A stretch of DNA of 32,725 nucleotides from Terriglobales bacterium. GTDB lineage: Bacteria > Acidobacteriota > Terriglobia > Terriglobales > Acidobacteriaceae. Shown piece after piece: positions 1 through 9,527 of this stretch; the stretch's first letter is position 1; each line of letters begins with the position of its first letter. Made by a program: the position numbers and the translations under genes. Below the pieces are notes generated by a model. It was given only the letters and a program-made list of their open reading frames with translations, did not search any database and was not told the DNA's origin. The stretch is from positions 1 to 32,725 of the forward strand of contig JAICWP010000034.1 of the NCBI GenBank assembly GCA_025934735.1, written 5' to 3'.

Positions 1-94
1 GGAGAGGTGGCCGAGTGGCTGAAGGCGGCGGTTTGCTAAACCGTTATACGGGCTAACACCTGTATCGGGGGTTCGAATCCCCCCCTCTCCGCCA
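1..94 (+). tRNA. tRNA-Ser (anticodon GCU)
   Basis: Cloverleaf can be folded by eye. The 7-bp acceptor stem GGAGAGG pairs with CCTCTCC, followed by discriminator G91 and an encoded CCA (92-94). The anticodon stem GCGGT/ACCGT closes the loop TTGCTAA, giving anticodon GCT, which reads AGC and AGU. The T-loop GTTCGAATC is canonical. A long variable arm (about 47-66) marks it as a class II tRNA, as expected for serine. It begins exactly at the window edge, so its promoter is outside. Confidence 0.97.
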
Positions 95-278
95 GACCGT
101 TCAAAACGACGTGTGAAGCCAGGCGGTGCTCGATGTCGCGTTCTGCAGCATCAGGAGTCGCCCGGCGCACAGGCTACCCTCCATTCCAAACCAGCAAGGA
201 ACGTTACGCCGGTGTGAAAATGTGTCGTTGCTGGTTGCTGACCTGCTGGCTGCACGCGATAATCGGCACAGGTTCCCA

Positions 279-1001
279 ATGTCAGCCCCTTCCATAGCGC
301 CGCCTGATAGTGACGAATCCGTTTGGCGAAGCACATTGTTTGGCAACGCGGGTAAGGCGCGCATGTGGAGGGCGTGTTCACGGTTTTTTCTAGCCGCATT
401 CGTTTTGGCCCTGCTGGTACACGTTTGGAATATTTCTGCCGACCTGCTGGCGCGCCGCACTTGGCCTAGCGCCAACGGAGAGATCGTGTCGGCGGCGCAA
501 CGGGACGACAACAATGTTTCCTTGAGACGTGGCAGCATCAGAGGCCGCACCCGTTACTGGGTGGAATACGACGTCAGGTTCGCCGTTCCGCAAGACCAAT
601 GCAGAACCGGGATCAGTTACACCGGCCCATCCGAAAATCCGATGCTATGCGAGGGAATTGTAAGGACGCGGAGCACGTACTCAACTGCCGAAGTCTATCA
701 GTGGATGATCCACGGCTACTACCGGAACGAGCCGGTGAAGGTTCAGTACAATCCGAGCGGCCCCGAAATCACAATTGTGGGTGAATCCGTTTGGCTGCGC
801 TACAACTTCGACCAGCTGATGTTGAATGTGCTTTGGGTGATTGTGTTTGGCGCGCTGCATGCTTTTGCGCAGCGGCGCCTGGAGTATTTCAAGAGCCACC
901 CAGAAGCCGAGGCCGTGCAAACGCAGCCCGATACAGCGGACAAGTACAAGCTCACGACCTTGGATCTGTCGTACATCTCGATCAACGAGCACATGCTGTG
1001 A
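279..1001 (+). CDS. Membrane protein of DUF3592-like type
   Basis: A 240-residue protein of unknown function. It has two hydrophobic segments, at about residues 36-53 and 178-195, flanking a hydrophilic domain. That domain has the layout of DUF3592 proteins: a 'WP...GEI' opening, central beta-rich 'RYWVEYDVRF', then 'Y..G..V.V.YNPSGPE' before the second helix. The central domain probably sits on one face of the membrane. The open frame extends upstream to 126, but that part has no clear ribosome site and reads like non-coding sequence. I chose the ATG at 279 (MSAPSIAPP), and the ATG at 363 is also possible. It stands alone between the tRNA and another hypothetical. The family assignment comes from overall pattern, not a search. 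Confidence 0.6.
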   Translation: MSAPSIAPPDSDESVWRSTLFGNAGKARMWRACSRFFLAAFVLALLVHVWNISADLLARRTWPSANGEIVSAAQRDDNNVSLRRGSIRGRTRYWVEYDVRFAVPQDQCRTGISYTGPSENPMLCEGIVRTRSTYSTAEVYQWMIHGYYRNEPVKVQYNPSGPEITIVGESVWLRYNFDQLMLNVLWVIVFGALHAFAQRRLEYFKSHPEAEAVQTQPDTADKYKLTTLDLSYISINEHML

Positions 1002-1108
1002 TGTGCATGCCAATGCCGCGCGGATTCCACCAGACTGGCGCCAGTCGGCGAGAGTATTGAAAAGTCCCTAAATATGGCCCAGTGTCGCACGGACTCTTTT
1101 TAGAAATC

Positions 1109-1675
1109 ATGGAGGCTCGTTCATTGAGAAACCTACCTCAATTCACCATGTGCGTTTTGTCGTTTGTAGTAACCCTTTCGGCGACTGCGCAGACCGACGC
1201 GCCTCGTTCATATAATGCCGGCGGTAGGACCATACATTACAAGCTCACTGTGTTCGATCCTCCCATACCGGTGCGACCTGACCCGAACCGTCTGAACCAG
1301 GACACGGCCGTAAACTGCACTATTTTGTTTCTTACGAAACTCCACGACGGCGATCTGGAGGGTGCTGCTGCGATGACGACAGATCCACCAACTACATTGA
1401 AGCTTTACCAAGCCGCCAAGGCACGCCTTGGTGAAGCGGAATTCTCAAACAAAATGGCGAAGCTATTCAATGGCGACCGATATCAGTTCGAACTTGTTGA
1501 TGGCTCGGAACACCTGCTTGTTGGCGAAAAGCATCCTGACGGCGCACAGGCAGTCGTCGCACGAGATGGGAAATTCTGGATGGATCGCCAGAAGTTCCAA
1601 CACGAATCTCAAGAATTCCGCGACTTATTTGTTCTAGTGAACGCCCACGCCGCTGGGAAACTGGCATTTAAGTGA
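1109..1675 (+). CDS. Secreted hypothetical protein
   Basis: A 188-residue protein that I do not recognise. The N-terminus reads as a signal peptide: basic start (EARSLR), a hydrophobic stretch CVLSFVVTLSA, then A-T-A-Q as a plausible signal peptidase site, so the product is probably periplasmic or outside the cell. The mature part is mixed alpha/beta with a helical middle ('TAVNCTILFLTKLHDGDLEG') resembling the start of SnoaL/NTF2-like or DUF4878-like folds. This is only a resemblance. The frame can also start at a GTG at 1082, but the ATG at 1109 places the signal peptide more sensibly. No ribosome site is convincing for either. It converges on ackA. Confidence 0.6.
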   Translation: MEARSLRNLPQFTMCVLSFVVTLSATAQTDAPRSYNAGGRTIHYKLTVFDPPIPVRPDPNRLNQDTAVNCTILFLTKLHDGDLEGAAAMTTDPPTTLKLYQAAKARLGEAEFSNKMAKLFNGDRYQFELVDGSEHLLVGEKHPDGAQAVVARDGKFWMDRQKFQHESQEFRDLFVLVNAHAAGKLAFK

Positions 1676-1766
1676 ATTTGATACTTAATCCGCGCTGGAG
1701 TTCAGGCTCAATATGAGTTGCATCCAGACGGGGACGACACTTCGGAGGAGTAGTAAGAGGCTGAGC

Positions 1767-2999
1767 TCAGTGGCGCAACTGGGTAGCTGCTTCCTTTCGC
1801 GCGAGCTTCCAGCATTCGCGAGCAATGGCCCAGTCTTCCTGAGCTCGGATCACCAGCACGCGGACAGCGGAATCGGAGGCTGCAATGTCCTCATCGAGAG
1901 ATGGCTGGACATTCTTCTTCTCGTCCAATCTGAGGCCAAGGAAACCCAGCTGTCTGCATGTGGATGAGCGTACTTCAGGAGAGTTCTCTCCCACTCCAGC
2001 GGTAAACACCAGAGCGTCCAATCCGCCCAATGCGGCCACCATTGCGCCGATACCGGCCTGCAAACGATGGATGTAAATGTCGAAAGCCAGCCTTGCTCGC
2101 GAATTGCCCGCCTTCATTGCTTCCAGAATATTCCTCATGTCCCCGGAAACACCTGAGATTCCAAGCAGCCCTGATTTGTAGTTCAGGATCTCATCGAGCG
2201 TCTCGCCGTCTACCTGTTCCCGGCGCATCAAGTACGTGAGAATTCCGGGATCCACGGACCCAGAGCGGGTCCCCATCATAAGCCCTTCGAGAGGCGTGAA
2301 ACCCATGGTGGTATCAATGCTATGTCCCTCGCGAATGGCCGCCAGGGAGCAACCGTTGCCCAGGTGGCAAGTCACCAGCTTGATCGAGGCGAGTTTGTTT
2401 TGCAGAAGCTGCGCGGCGCGATGCGCACAATATTGGTGATTAATGCCGTGGAATCCGTAGCGCCGGATGCCCTGGTCGATCCATTCGTACGGGCCGGGAT
2501 ACACCGCCGATGCCAGCGGCATGTTGCGATGAAATCCGGTGTCGAACACCGCCACTTGTGGTGCCCGACCCATAAGTTTCTCGACGATGTCCATGCCTTC
2601 CAACTCGGCGCGATTGTGGAGAGGCGCAAACACCGCAGCGGCGGCAATCCCAGATTTGACTTCGGGCGTGATCAAGATCGGCTGTTCGTATTTTGGACCG
2701 CCGTGGACCACGCGATGGCCTGTCACATCTATGTCGCTAAGCGCCGAAAGCACTTTCTCAGGTCCGTTCGAGAGGCTCGTGAGTAAATGCTTGAGGGCTT
2801 CCATTCGCGAAGAAACGTGAACTCGGGTCCGCTGCGCAGTGTTATTAGATTTTTCGACCGTGACCGTGCTCTCGCGGTCGCCCCACTCGATCTTGGCTCC
2901 CCATACACATGGCGGCGGATTCTCCGGGAGGACCTCGCCCAACTCGTAAAGGCAGATTTTCTGGCTGCTGGAGCCGGAATTAAGAACCAGGACTTTCAT
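1767..2999 (-). CDS. ackA: Acetate kinase
   Basis: A 410-residue acetate kinase of the ASKHA fold, a normal length for the family. It interconverts acetyl phosphate plus ADP with acetate plus ATP in the cytosol. Visible hallmarks are the N-terminal VLNSGSSSQK with the conserved Asn7, GHRVVHGG carrying the substrate-binding Arg, VFDTGFH with the catalytic Asp, the phosphate loop HLGNGCSLAAI, and the family signature TTMGFTPLEGLMMGTRSG. The start ATG at 2999 lies 3 bases after the stop of the phosphoketolase gene, so the two are one operon and translation is probably coupled. Here AckA would harvest ATP from acetyl phosphate made by the upstream enzyme. No phosphotransacetylase is seen nearby. 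Confidence 0.97.
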   Translation of the reverse strand: MKVLVLNSGSSSQKICLYELGEVLPENPPPCVWGAKIEWGDRESTVTVEKSNNTAQRTRVHVSSRMEALKHLLTSLSNGPEKVLSALSDIDVTGHRVVHGGPKYEQPILITPEVKSGIAAAAVFAPLHNRAELEGMDIVEKLMGRAPQVAVFDTGFHRNMPLASAVYPGPYEWIDQGIRRYGFHGINHQYCAHRAAQLLQNKLASIKLVTCHLGNGCSLAAIREGHSIDTTMGFTPLEGLMMGTRSGSVDPGILTYLMRREQVDGETLDEILNYKSGLLGISGVSGDMRNILEAMKAGNSRARLAFDIYIHRLQAGIGAMVAALGGLDALVFTAGVGENSPEVRSSTCRQLGFLGLRLDEKKNVQPSLDEDIAASDSAVRVLVIRAQEDWAIARECWKLARKEAATQLRH

Positions 3000-3002
3000 T
3001 CG

Positions 3003-5399
3003 TCAGTAGGTCCATGTCCAGTTTTTCACTTCCGGCATATCGTCCCCGTGCTCGCGAATGTACAACTTGTGCTCTACGAGTTTGTCGCGAAGCATTTGCT
3101 TAAAATGCGCGCCCACATTCTGTAATTTCGGCACGCGATCTACAACATCGCTGGCAAGGTGGTAGCGGTCAAGATCGTTCAGAACCGTCATGTCGAAGGG
3201 GGTAGTGGTCGTGCCCTCCTCCTTATACCCGCGAACATGGAAGTTGCCGTGGCCGGTGCGTCGGTAGGTGAGCCGGTGGATCAGCCATGGGTAGCCGTGA
3301 TAGGCAAAGATGACGGGCGTGTTGCTGCTGAACATTGAATCGAATTCATGGTCGGAAAGCCCATGCGGATGTTCGCTCGGGGACTGTAGGGTCATCAAGT
3401 CCACTACATTTACGACGCGGATTTTAATGTCAGGAAACTCCCGGCGCAGCAGGTCAACCGCCGCCAAGGTCTCAAGCGTAGGGACATCTCCCGCGCAGGC
3501 CATCACCACATCCGGCTGTTGCCCTTGATCCGTGCTCGCCCAGGACCAGACGCCAATCCCGTTGGTGCAATGCCGGATAGCCGCATCCATGTTGAGCCAC
3601 TGCAGTTCGGGCTGCTTCCCGGCCACAATCACGTTTACGTAATCCCGGCTGCGCAAACAATGATCGGCGACTGAAAGCAGGCAGTTCGCGTCGGGCGGCA
3701 GGTACACGCGTACCACGCTGGCTTTCTTGTTCATTACAAAATCAATGAAGCCCGGGTCTTGGTGGCTGAAGCCATTGTGGTCCTGGCGCCATACGTGAGA
3801 GGTGAGCAGATAATTAAGCGACGAAATGGGCCGGCGCCAGGGAATCTTGTGCGCGGATTCCAGCCATTTGGCGTGCTGGTTGAACATCGAGTCCACAATG
3901 TGAACGAAGCCTTCGTAGCAGGAGAAGAAGCCGTGCCGGCCTGTGAGCAGATAGCCTTCCAGCCAGCCCTGGCACATGTGCTCGCTTAACACCTCCAATA
4001 CACGCCCGTCCGGGGACAGGTGCTCATCGGTCGGCAACACGGGCTCCATCCACTCTTTCGGGGTGACCTGAAAGAGTGCGTCGAGGCGATTGGACGCCGT
4101 CTCGTCCGGACCAAAAACGCGGAAGTTCCTGGATCCCCGGTTCAGCTCCATCACATCGCGCAGGAAGACGCCAAGAGCCTTGGTGGATTCCGCGGTGTGT
4201 GAGCCCGGGCTAGGCACCGGCACCGCGTAATTTTTGAAGTCGGGCATCAGCAGAGCTTTTCGCAGCAGGCCGCCATTGGCGTGCGGGTTCGCCCCCATGC
4301 GGCGGTTGCCACGCGGCGCGAGGTCCGCCAGTTCAGGAATCAGCCTTCCCGATTCGTCGAATAGTTCCGCGGGGCGGTAGCTGCGCATCCAGTCTTCGAG
4401 AATTTTCAGGTGTTCAGGCTTGTCCAGGTCGGCAACCGGCACCTGGTGGGCGCGCCACGTGCCCTCGACCGGCTTGCCGTCCACGTATTTTGGTCCCGTC
4501 CACCCCTTGGGGCTGCGCAAAATAATCATCGGCCAAGCAGGGAGCGCCATAGATCGCTGGGAGCGAGCTTCGCTCTGGATGGCGTGGATCTCTTCAATGA
4601 TTTTGTCCGTGGTGGCTGCCATGAGCTGGTGCATGCTTTCTGGCTCATGCCCTTCCACAAAGTGAGGTTTGTACCCGTACCCGGTGAAAAGGCGAGCCAA
4701 CTCGTCGTCATCGAGACGGCTAAGCACCGTGGGATTGGCGATCTTGTAACCATTCAGATGAAGGATAGGGAGCACGGCTCCGTCGCGTGCCGGATTCAGG
4801 AACTTGTTGGAATGCCAACTCGCCGCCAGTGGGCCCGTTTCCGCTTCCCCATCCCCGACCACGCAACAAGCCAGCAGGTCAGGATTATCAAAAACGGCCC
4901 CATACGCGTGAACCAGGGAGTAACCCAGTTCACCACCTTCATGGATTGAACCCGGGGTTTCGGGCGCGGCATGGCTCGGAATTCCTCCGGGGAAGGAGAA
5001 TTGTCTGAAGAGTCTTCTCAGCCCTTCCTCATTTTGTTGAACGTCGGTGTAAAGCTCGGTGTAGGTGCCTTCCAGGTAGGTATTGGCTACCATGCCCGGA
5101 CCGCCGTGTCCCGGTCCGCATACATAAATGACGTTGAGATCGTATCTCTTGATGGCTCGGTTCAGATGCACATAGACGAAATTCAGTCCAGGCGTGGTTC
5201 CCCAATGTCCCAGGAGGCGTGGTTTAACGTGGTTCAGAGTGAGCGGCTGCCGCAGGAGAGGATTGGCATGGAGATAGATTTGTCCCACGGAAAGGTAATT
5301 CGCTGCCCGCCAATAGGCGTGGACCTTGCGCAGCTCTTCGCTGGAAAGGGGCTGCTTCGAAACCGACAGACTGGAGTCTGCGGAGGCTACCGGAGTCAT
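3003..5399 (-). CDS. xfp: Xylulose-5-phosphate/fructose-6-phosphate phosphoketolase
   Basis: A 798-residue thiamine-diphosphate enzyme that splits xylulose 5-phosphate (and often fructose 6-phosphate) with phosphate to give acetyl phosphate plus glyceraldehyde 3-phosphate (or erythrose 4-phosphate). Seen in the sequence: [11 protein letters not shown] near residue 36, [11 protein letters not shown] with His65, GPGHGGPG at 95-102, and the ThDP/Mg motif GDGEAETGP at 182-190 followed by the downstream '[12 protein letters not shown]' stretch. Length fits the family (about 790-830). The open frame runs back to 5672, but the ATG at 5399 is preceded by a strong GGAGGAGG ribosome site and begins where family members begin, so the extra 91 codons are rejected. 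It is directly followed by ackA, making a phosphoketolase-acetate kinase pair like that of the bifid shunt. Whether it prefers X5P or F6P cannot be told. Confidence 0.96.
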   Translation of the reverse strand: MTPVASADSSLSVSKQPLSSEELRKVHAYWRAANYLSVGQIYLHANPLLRQPLTLNHVKPRLLGHWGTTPGLNFVYVHLNRAIKRYDLNVIYVCGPGHGGPGMVANTYLEGTYTELYTDVQQNEEGLRRLFRQFSFPGGIPSHAAPETPGSIHEGGELGYSLVHAYGAVFDNPDLLACCVVGDGEAETGPLAASWHSNKFLNPARDGAVLPILHLNGYKIANPTVLSRLDDDELARLFTGYGYKPHFVEGHEPESMHQLMAATTDKIIEEIHAIQSEARSQRSMALPAWPMIILRSPKGWTGPKYVDGKPVEGTWRAHQVPVADLDKPEHLKILEDWMRSYRPAELFDESGRLIPELADLAPRGNRRMGANPHANGGLLRKALLMPDFKNYAVPVPSPGSHTAESTKALGVFLRDVMELNRGSRNFRVFGPDETASNRLDALFQVTPKEWMEPVLPTDEHLSPDGRVLEVLSEHMCQGWLEGYLLTGRHGFFSCYEGFVHIVDSMFNQHAKWLESAHKIPWRRPISSLNYLLTSHVWRQDHNGFSHQDPGFIDFVMNKKASVVRVYLPPDANCLLSVADHCLRSRDYVNVIVAGKQPELQWLNMDAAIRHCTNGIGVWSWASTDQGQQPDVVMACAGDVPTLETLAAVDLLRREFPDIKIRVVNVVDLMTLQSPSEHPHGLSDHEFDSMFSSNTPVIFAYHGYPWLIHRLTYRRTGHGNFHVRGYKEEGTTTTPFDMTVLNDLDRYHLASDVVDRVPKLQNVGAHFKQMLRDKLVEHKLYIREHGDDMPEVKNWTWTY

Positions 5400-5582
5400 A
5401 ACAATTCCTCCTCCCCATCGTACTGCAGAGCCGGGAATCGAGACACACCCCGGCCGGAGGTTTCCCGTGCTGCTGGTTAATGCAACCACGGAATGGATTT
5501 GCTTGCCCAGAGGCTCGATCGATAACTGCTTCGAAGCTCCTCGGCGACTTTGCCCAGGACCGTGCGGCTGGCGGCGAAACCT

Positions 5583-5612
5583 GGCCGGGGGGAACACTGA
5601 ATCCTCCCGGCC
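5583..5612 (-). terminator. Stem-loop after the beta-propeller gene, weak terminator candidate
   Basis: Arms 5583-5593 and 5602-5612 pair over 11 positions with one G-T pair, leaving an 8-base loop. It begins 8 bases beyond the stop of the minus-strand gene ending at 5620. There is no good U-run after it, so it may be only a protective 3' hairpin or a Rho-dependent end. Confidence 0.4.
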
Positions 5613-5619
5613 ATGCCGG

Positions 5620-7698
5620 CTACTGGCTCTGAATCTGAATGTTGCCGCTGGTAAGCGTGCCCGAGTTGGCATAGGAAAAATTGGGCCCGCTCACATTGAT
5701 GGAGAAGGTGTCATTGCCGGAGCCCGGGTTGCCGTTGTCACAAGCCTGCGCGGTATAACTGTAGCCTGGCTGCTTGTTGACTTGCGCGCTGCCGCTCACC
5801 GACACACAACTGCCGGAAAACGTAACCGAGGGCACCGTAATATTGGAACTGCGCACATCCAGCGCGCCGCCTGGAGCGCCGGCATCCTGGTAGGAAAGCG
5901 CCGCATTCGCCGGCTGGTTTTTGGCGACCAGCCCGAAGCTGGCGCTGGTTCCTGCTTGCACGGAGTTGATTTGTCCGTGTCCCGTGACCTTCTCCTCGCC
6001 CGGGGTGGGTGCCGGCGCTCCGGCGCACGTGCCGGTGGTCGCGATGGCCGGATTAGCCGCCAGTTGGTAGGTGAAATATGGCTGGCCATTGCGGAATGAC
6101 TGCGGGTCGCTGGCGTTGCAGTGTCCGGGCGTCTGCGTGGTGCAAAGCGGGCTGACTACGTGGTCGTCAGAAAACGCAATGTTCGCGCGATGGTGTCCGT
6201 CGAGCGCCACCTGGAAGAAGTCCCCGAGGTTGCGGTTGGCTGAACCACCCAATCCGCCGGTTGAAATCGTCCCGTAATGGATCACGTGGTCGCTGGCCGT
6301 GTACTGGGTGAAGTTGGGCACCAGCTCGTGGCCGTTCACCGTCTCCGCCAGATAAGTGTTCCACTGCGCCCAGCAACTGTTCGTGCCATCGGAGCAGGTA
6401 GGTTCCATCACGCTGGTGTCGTTGGAATTTCCCGCCCTGTTAGCCCCAAACCAGGTCACCACCACGTGGCCGTTGGCGTCGGCCGCCACCCAGGGAAACA
6501 CATTGGCCTTGCCCACCGTGCCGCCCGAATTCACCCGCACCGGAGTGGTCCAGGTCGTGCCCTGGTCAGAAGATGAAGCGTAATAGATGTTGGTATGGTC
6601 TGACCAAACTGCATACACATAGCCGAAACGATCGGTGGCCATGGCGGGGAAAATCTGATTGGTTCCGTTGATGGCGCCCGGCGAGCCCACGGGACTGGTG
6701 TAAATCTTGTGGTCGGTGAACAGGAACGCCGGTAGCCCCAGCTTGGCACTGTCGGACACGCCCACATAAACGCTGCGCATAGGCTGGCCCAAAGCATTTT
6801 CGGTGGCGTTATCAGGGGCAACGAATATCGAATACAGGTTGCCGCCACTCGGACAACTGCTCTGGTCAATGCGAAGCTGGCCGGCGATGTTGGCACTGCC
6901 GGCTCCTCCTCCGGCAGTAGGAAAGGTCTGCGGGTCAATGGCTTCGCCGAACCCATTTATGTAGGTCAGGCCACCGTCGTTGGAACGCTGCACGTCAATG
7001 TTGAAGGTGGCCGCGTCGTGGTAGCTGAGATAAACCGTCGCCGGCCCTGTCGCTTCCTGCCACTGCCGATCGTCGCCCGGAATCAACGCCGCAGCCACGT
7101 TCGGAGGATTGAAGAAGCTGTCGCCGCGATTAGTGGAATTGGTCGCGGTCACCCCGGGAGCCAGCGACAAGCTGGTGGCTGCCAAATTGGGAATGCCGGA
7201 ATTGGGATCAGGGGTGTTCACCGCAATGTCGGCGTCGCCACCTCCGGGCGCAACCCCCAGATTGGTCAGGCTGCCCACATTGTTGGCGCAGCCGTTGGTC
7301 AAAATGCCGCAATTGTCCGGCTGGCCTTCATACTTGAAGGGCAACGTCCCGTTCGAGTTCGGTGGTCCATCAGCGGTGGCGAACCAGCGCCACAGGTCAA
7401 TGCCTCCGGGCACTCCGCGGATGGAAACGCCGTATACAGAACCTTGCGAGTCCACCCGCACCCCAGGTTCACTGCCGCCCACGATGAAGGACAGGGGCCC
7501 CATCGAACCTCCCACGGGCGCAAGTTGTGGCAAACACAGGTTCTGGTTGGGGCTGAAGACCCCATTTCCCGGGCCCACATAAGCCGGAATGGCGCCGTTT
7601 GCCGGACAGTTGTGCTCCCCGGCCGGGGCTTGGGCGAATAGGAGTGGAGCGGAAAACAGGAGAAGAATCGCTACTTCCACCACAAACTTTCTTTGCAT
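5620..7698 (-). CDS. Secreted sialidase-fold (BNR/Asp-box) beta-propeller protein
   Basis: A 692-residue exported protein of unknown ligand. The start ATG at 7698 has AAGGAG 6 bases upstream. An in-frame ATG eight codons earlier has no such site. The signal peptide is [24 protein letters not shown], cut near A-Q-A. The body contains Asp-box-like turns (SNDGGLTY and SSDQGTTW) and repeated beta-rich units typical of six-bladed exo-sialidase-like propellers. Sialidase catalytic arginines and tyrosine are not evident, so I do not call it a sialidase. The last roughly 90 residues form a separate beta-rich domain (disulfide candidates, '[11 protein letters not shown]') of the sort that ends many acidobacterial surface proteins. 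It is divergent from a TetR regulator, which is its likely controller. Confidence 0.75.
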   Translation of the reverse strand: MQRKFVVEVAILLLFSAPLLFAQAPAGEHNCPANGAIPAYVGPGNGVFSPNQNLCLPQLAPVGGSMGPLSFIVGGSEPGVRVDSQGSVYGVSIRGVPGGIDLWRWFATADGPPNSNGTLPFKYEGQPDNCGILTNGCANNVGSLTNLGVAPGGGDADIAVNTPDPNSGIPNLAATSLSLAPGVTATNSTNRGDSFFNPPNVAAALIPGDDRQWQEATGPATVYLSYHDAATFNIDVQRSNDGGLTYINGFGEAIDPQTFPTAGGGAGSANIAGQLRIDQSSCPSGGNLYSIFVAPDNATENALGQPMRSVYVGVSDSAKLGLPAFLFTDHKIYTSPVGSPGAINGTNQIFPAMATDRFGYVYAVWSDHTNIYYASSSDQGTTWTTPVRVNSGGTVGKANVFPWVAADANGHVVVTWFGANRAGNSNDTSVMEPTCSDGTNSCWAQWNTYLAETVNGHELVPNFTQYTASDHVIHYGTISTGGLGGSANRNLGDFFQVALDGHHRANIAFSDDHVVSPLCTTQTPGHCNASDPQSFRNGQPYFTYQLAANPAIATTGTCAGAPAPTPGEEKVTGHGQINSVQAGTSASFGLVAKNQPANAALSYQDAGAPGGALDVRSSNITVPSVTFSGSCVSVSGSAQVNKQPGYSYTAQACDNGNPGSGNDTFSINVSGPNFSYANSGTLTSGNIQIQSQ

Positions 7699-7769
7699 GA
7701 TGGGCTCCTTCAAATGAATCAAGGAACGATTCCCGGGGAGCAGTATTACGGTTGGAAGTAGATGTGGGA

Positions 7770-7781
7770 TAATCCGGATTA
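7770..7781. promoter_or_regulatory. 12-bp perfect palindrome, candidate TetR operator
   Basis: TAATCCGGATTA is a perfect palindrome in the 109-base gap between the divergent secreted propeller gene (start 7698) and the TetR gene (start 7808). Its location fits autoregulation and control of the neighbour by the TetR dimer. This is inferred from position and symmetry only. Confidence 0.45.
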
Positions 7782-7807
7782 GTTGTACTACTACTTTTCA
7801 GGTTTTG

Positions 7808-8446
7808 GTGCGACCCGAGGACTTGCAGGTGGATGGTTCGACCCCACCCGACGGATTGAGCAGCCGCCAGCGTATTGAGCAGGCGGCCAAGCACCTGTTT
7901 GCCACGCGCGGGTACGACTCCACCTCTACGGCTGCCATCGCCCGCCTGGCTCACACCAGCGAGTCACAACTACTCAAGCACTTCGGAAGCAAGCAAGGGC
8001 TGCTGGAAGCCATCCTGCAGGACGCCTGGAGCGCGATCAATCCGGCGCTGCGGCTGGCGACGGAGAGCGTCGCCTCGGTGCAGGAAAAGTTCCGGATCCT
8101 GGTGGAAATGGTGCTGAACTTCCTGGGCAAGGACGCGGAGTTACGCGCATTGCTTTTGTTTGAAGGACGCCGTATCCGCCACCAAGGCGAAAGCGTAGCC
8201 CTGGTCCCCGGTTTTCTGGAATTTGTATCTATTGTGGACGGCATCCTTGGGCAACTGGCGGAGCACGGTGAACCCGCTCCCGACGTCACTCCGCAGGCGC
8301 TGCGCTCGGCCATTATGGGATGCATCGAGGGCATGCTGCGCGACCGCATGCTGGCGGACGCCGTCCACTACCCCGCTGCCTTTTCGGAAACCGAAATGCG
8401 CGCTATCGCCTTCCGCCTGCTGGCTTCCAGCATCGTGCACGGGTAG
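7808..8446 (+). CDS. TetR/AcrR family transcriptional regulator
   Basis: A 212-residue one-component regulator. The N-terminal DNA-binding domain is clear at about residues 18-65: 'RQRIEQAAKHLFATRGYDSTSTAAIARLAHTS', then 'LLKHFGSKQGLLEAIL', the usual TetR helix-turn-helix and the following Y/H-F-x-x-K-x-x-L motif. The C-terminal helical half is the ligand-binding and dimer domain, and its ligand is not predictable. A GTG (7808) preceded in frame by TTG (7805) gives the start. No strong ribosome site is seen, and a later GTG at 7829 would still keep the domain. It probably represses the divergent propeller gene and itself. Confidence 0.9.
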   Translation: MRPEDLQVDGSTPPDGLSSRQRIEQAAKHLFATRGYDSTSTAAIARLAHTSESQLLKHFGSKQGLLEAILQDAWSAINPALRLATESVASVQEKFRILVEMVLNFLGKDAELRALLLFEGRRIRHQGESVALVPGFLEFVSIVDGILGQLAEHGEPAPDVTPQALRSAIMGCIEGMLRDRMLADAVHYPAAFSETEMRAIAFRLLASSIVHG

Positions 8447-8581
8447 AGTTCCGTTCCCGGCGTGCTGGAGGTCGGCAGTCTGCACCTGTGCAGCCTAATT
8501 TGTGGCATTGCAAATGGGCGAGCGCGCCCGCGCCACGACTTTTTTGGTGGCAGGCTAAGCAGCGACCTGCAACGGGAAGCC

Positions 8582-9004
8582 TCACATCGGCACACGGTCC
8601 AGGGACACGACGAACTGAATTCCCTCTATCTTCTTGCTTTGCAGCCGCGCATCATTGGTGACGAACAGATCCACGCCTGCCGCCGAAGCACAAGCCAACT
8701 GAAGGGCATCAGGAGCACGAAGGGAGCGATCGCATCGCAACAAAGCATAGTTCCTTGCGACTTTAGTATCGAAGGGTAACACCAGCGATGTAGCCAAGAT
8801 CGCCTCCTCGTACTTTCTGCAGAGTTCTGGATCGTGCTGTTCGGTGGGCTTCACCAGAATTTCTCCTAAAGTTAGTGCGGAGGTCAGCAGTCGATCTCCG
8901 CGAGCCAGCATCTTGCGGCGCAGTTCCACGGCTTGCTCGGAGAGTTCTCCGTAGTTCTCAAACAGGTAAATGAAAATGTTTGTATCCCAGAACACCCGGC
9001 TCAT
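8582..9004 (-). CDS. PIN-domain ribonuclease toxin (VapC-like)
   Basis: A 140-residue PIN-domain protein. The four acidic residues of the active site are in place: Asp7 (FWDTNIFIY), Glu48 (LTLGEIL), Asp99 (RAPDALQLA) and Asp118 (FVTNDARL). VapC toxins use these with Mg2+ or Mn2+ to cut structured RNAs such as tRNA or rRNA. I prefer the ATG at 9004, because GAGGG lies 6 bases upstream and this ATG overlaps the stop of the upstream gene as ATGA. The ATG at 9010 is jammed against that site. The 4-base overlap implies coupled translation with the partner gene, as in toxin-antitoxin modules. The partner is not a recognisable VapB. Confidence 0.88.
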   Translation of the reverse strand: MSRVFWDTNIFIYLFENYGELSEQAVELRRKMLARGDRLLTSALTLGEILVKPTEQHDPELCRKYEEAILATSLVLPFDTKVARNYALLRCDRSLRAPDALQLACASAAGVDLFVTNDARLQSKKIEGIQFVVSLDRVPM

Positions 9005-9504
9005 TCCCATCCCTCGCGCAAGCGGCGCACATAATCATCCGCGTGTTCGGCTTGCCACAGCCGGGCGCCGGAGCCGCGCAGCGCCAGCAAGGGATCCGAT
9101 TTACGCGCTCGGCTGCTCGCGACTAAACACCAGTCGCGATACCAATCCAGGAGTCCCCGATATTGAGGCGGCAACTCTTCCGGCACGGGTGTGATCTTGC
9201 CCCCCTCGCGTTCGGGATCGTAGGCGTCTCCTGGCCGGTACAGTCGGCGTCGTCCCGCGGCGGTCTCAAAAAGCATGCGGTATCGCCCAGGATTGGGGTG
9301 GCGATTGGCAACGCAATGTTGCACGACGTGGACGTAAACCCCCGGCCGCAGCGCCCCACCCGTAAGACCTTCCCGTCTGGCCATGTTTACGATTTCTTCG
9401 ACTGCAAAATCGGGCTGCTCGGAATTTTCGCGGTGTAAGAGGGCGGTCGCTACCCAGACCTCATCAGCAACCTTGACCATAGATCGTTCGGAAACCGTCG
9501 GCAA
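9001..9504 (-). CDS. Conserved hypothetical, probable antitoxin partner of the VapC-like toxin
   Basis: A 167-residue protein of unknown family. The N-terminal half may be a winged-helix DNA-binding unit: 'VADEVWVATALLHREN', then 'FAVEEIVNMARREGL' and a GRYRMLFE...RRRLYRPGD wing-like strand pair. This fits an antitoxin that represses its own operon. The C-terminal part (PPQYRGLLDWYRDW... to the end) is helical and could wrap the toxin. The start is a TTG at 9504, supported by GGGAGG 5 bases upstream; the in-frame ATG at 9480 (MVKVADEV) lacks a ribosome site. It sits first in the operon, overlaps the toxin start by 4 bases and has a promoter with an embedded inverted repeat. At 167 residues it is much larger than ordinary VapB antitoxins. 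The antitoxin role is inferred from context. Confidence 0.65.
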   Translation of the reverse strand: MPTVSERSMVKVADEVWVATALLHRENSEQPDFAVEEIVNMARREGLTGGALRPGVYVHVVQHCVANRHPNPGRYRMLFETAAGRRRLYRPGDAYDPEREGGKITPVPEELPPQYRGLLDWYRDWCLVASSRARKSDPLLALRGSGARLWQAEHADDYVRRLREGWE

Positions 9505-9527
9505 GGGAACCTCCCGAATGTTCTTAC

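Noticed and set aside
1-1766. Genomic island integrated at tRNA-Ser
   Set aside because: No integrase and no second copy of the tRNA 3' end are seen in the window. Two orphan hypotheticals next to a tRNA are not enough.
5400-5672. 91-codon N-terminal extension of the phosphoketolase frame
   Set aside because: The extension is arginine/proline-rich without family similarity, while the ATG at 5399 has a strong GGAGGAGG site and gives a normal-length enzyme.
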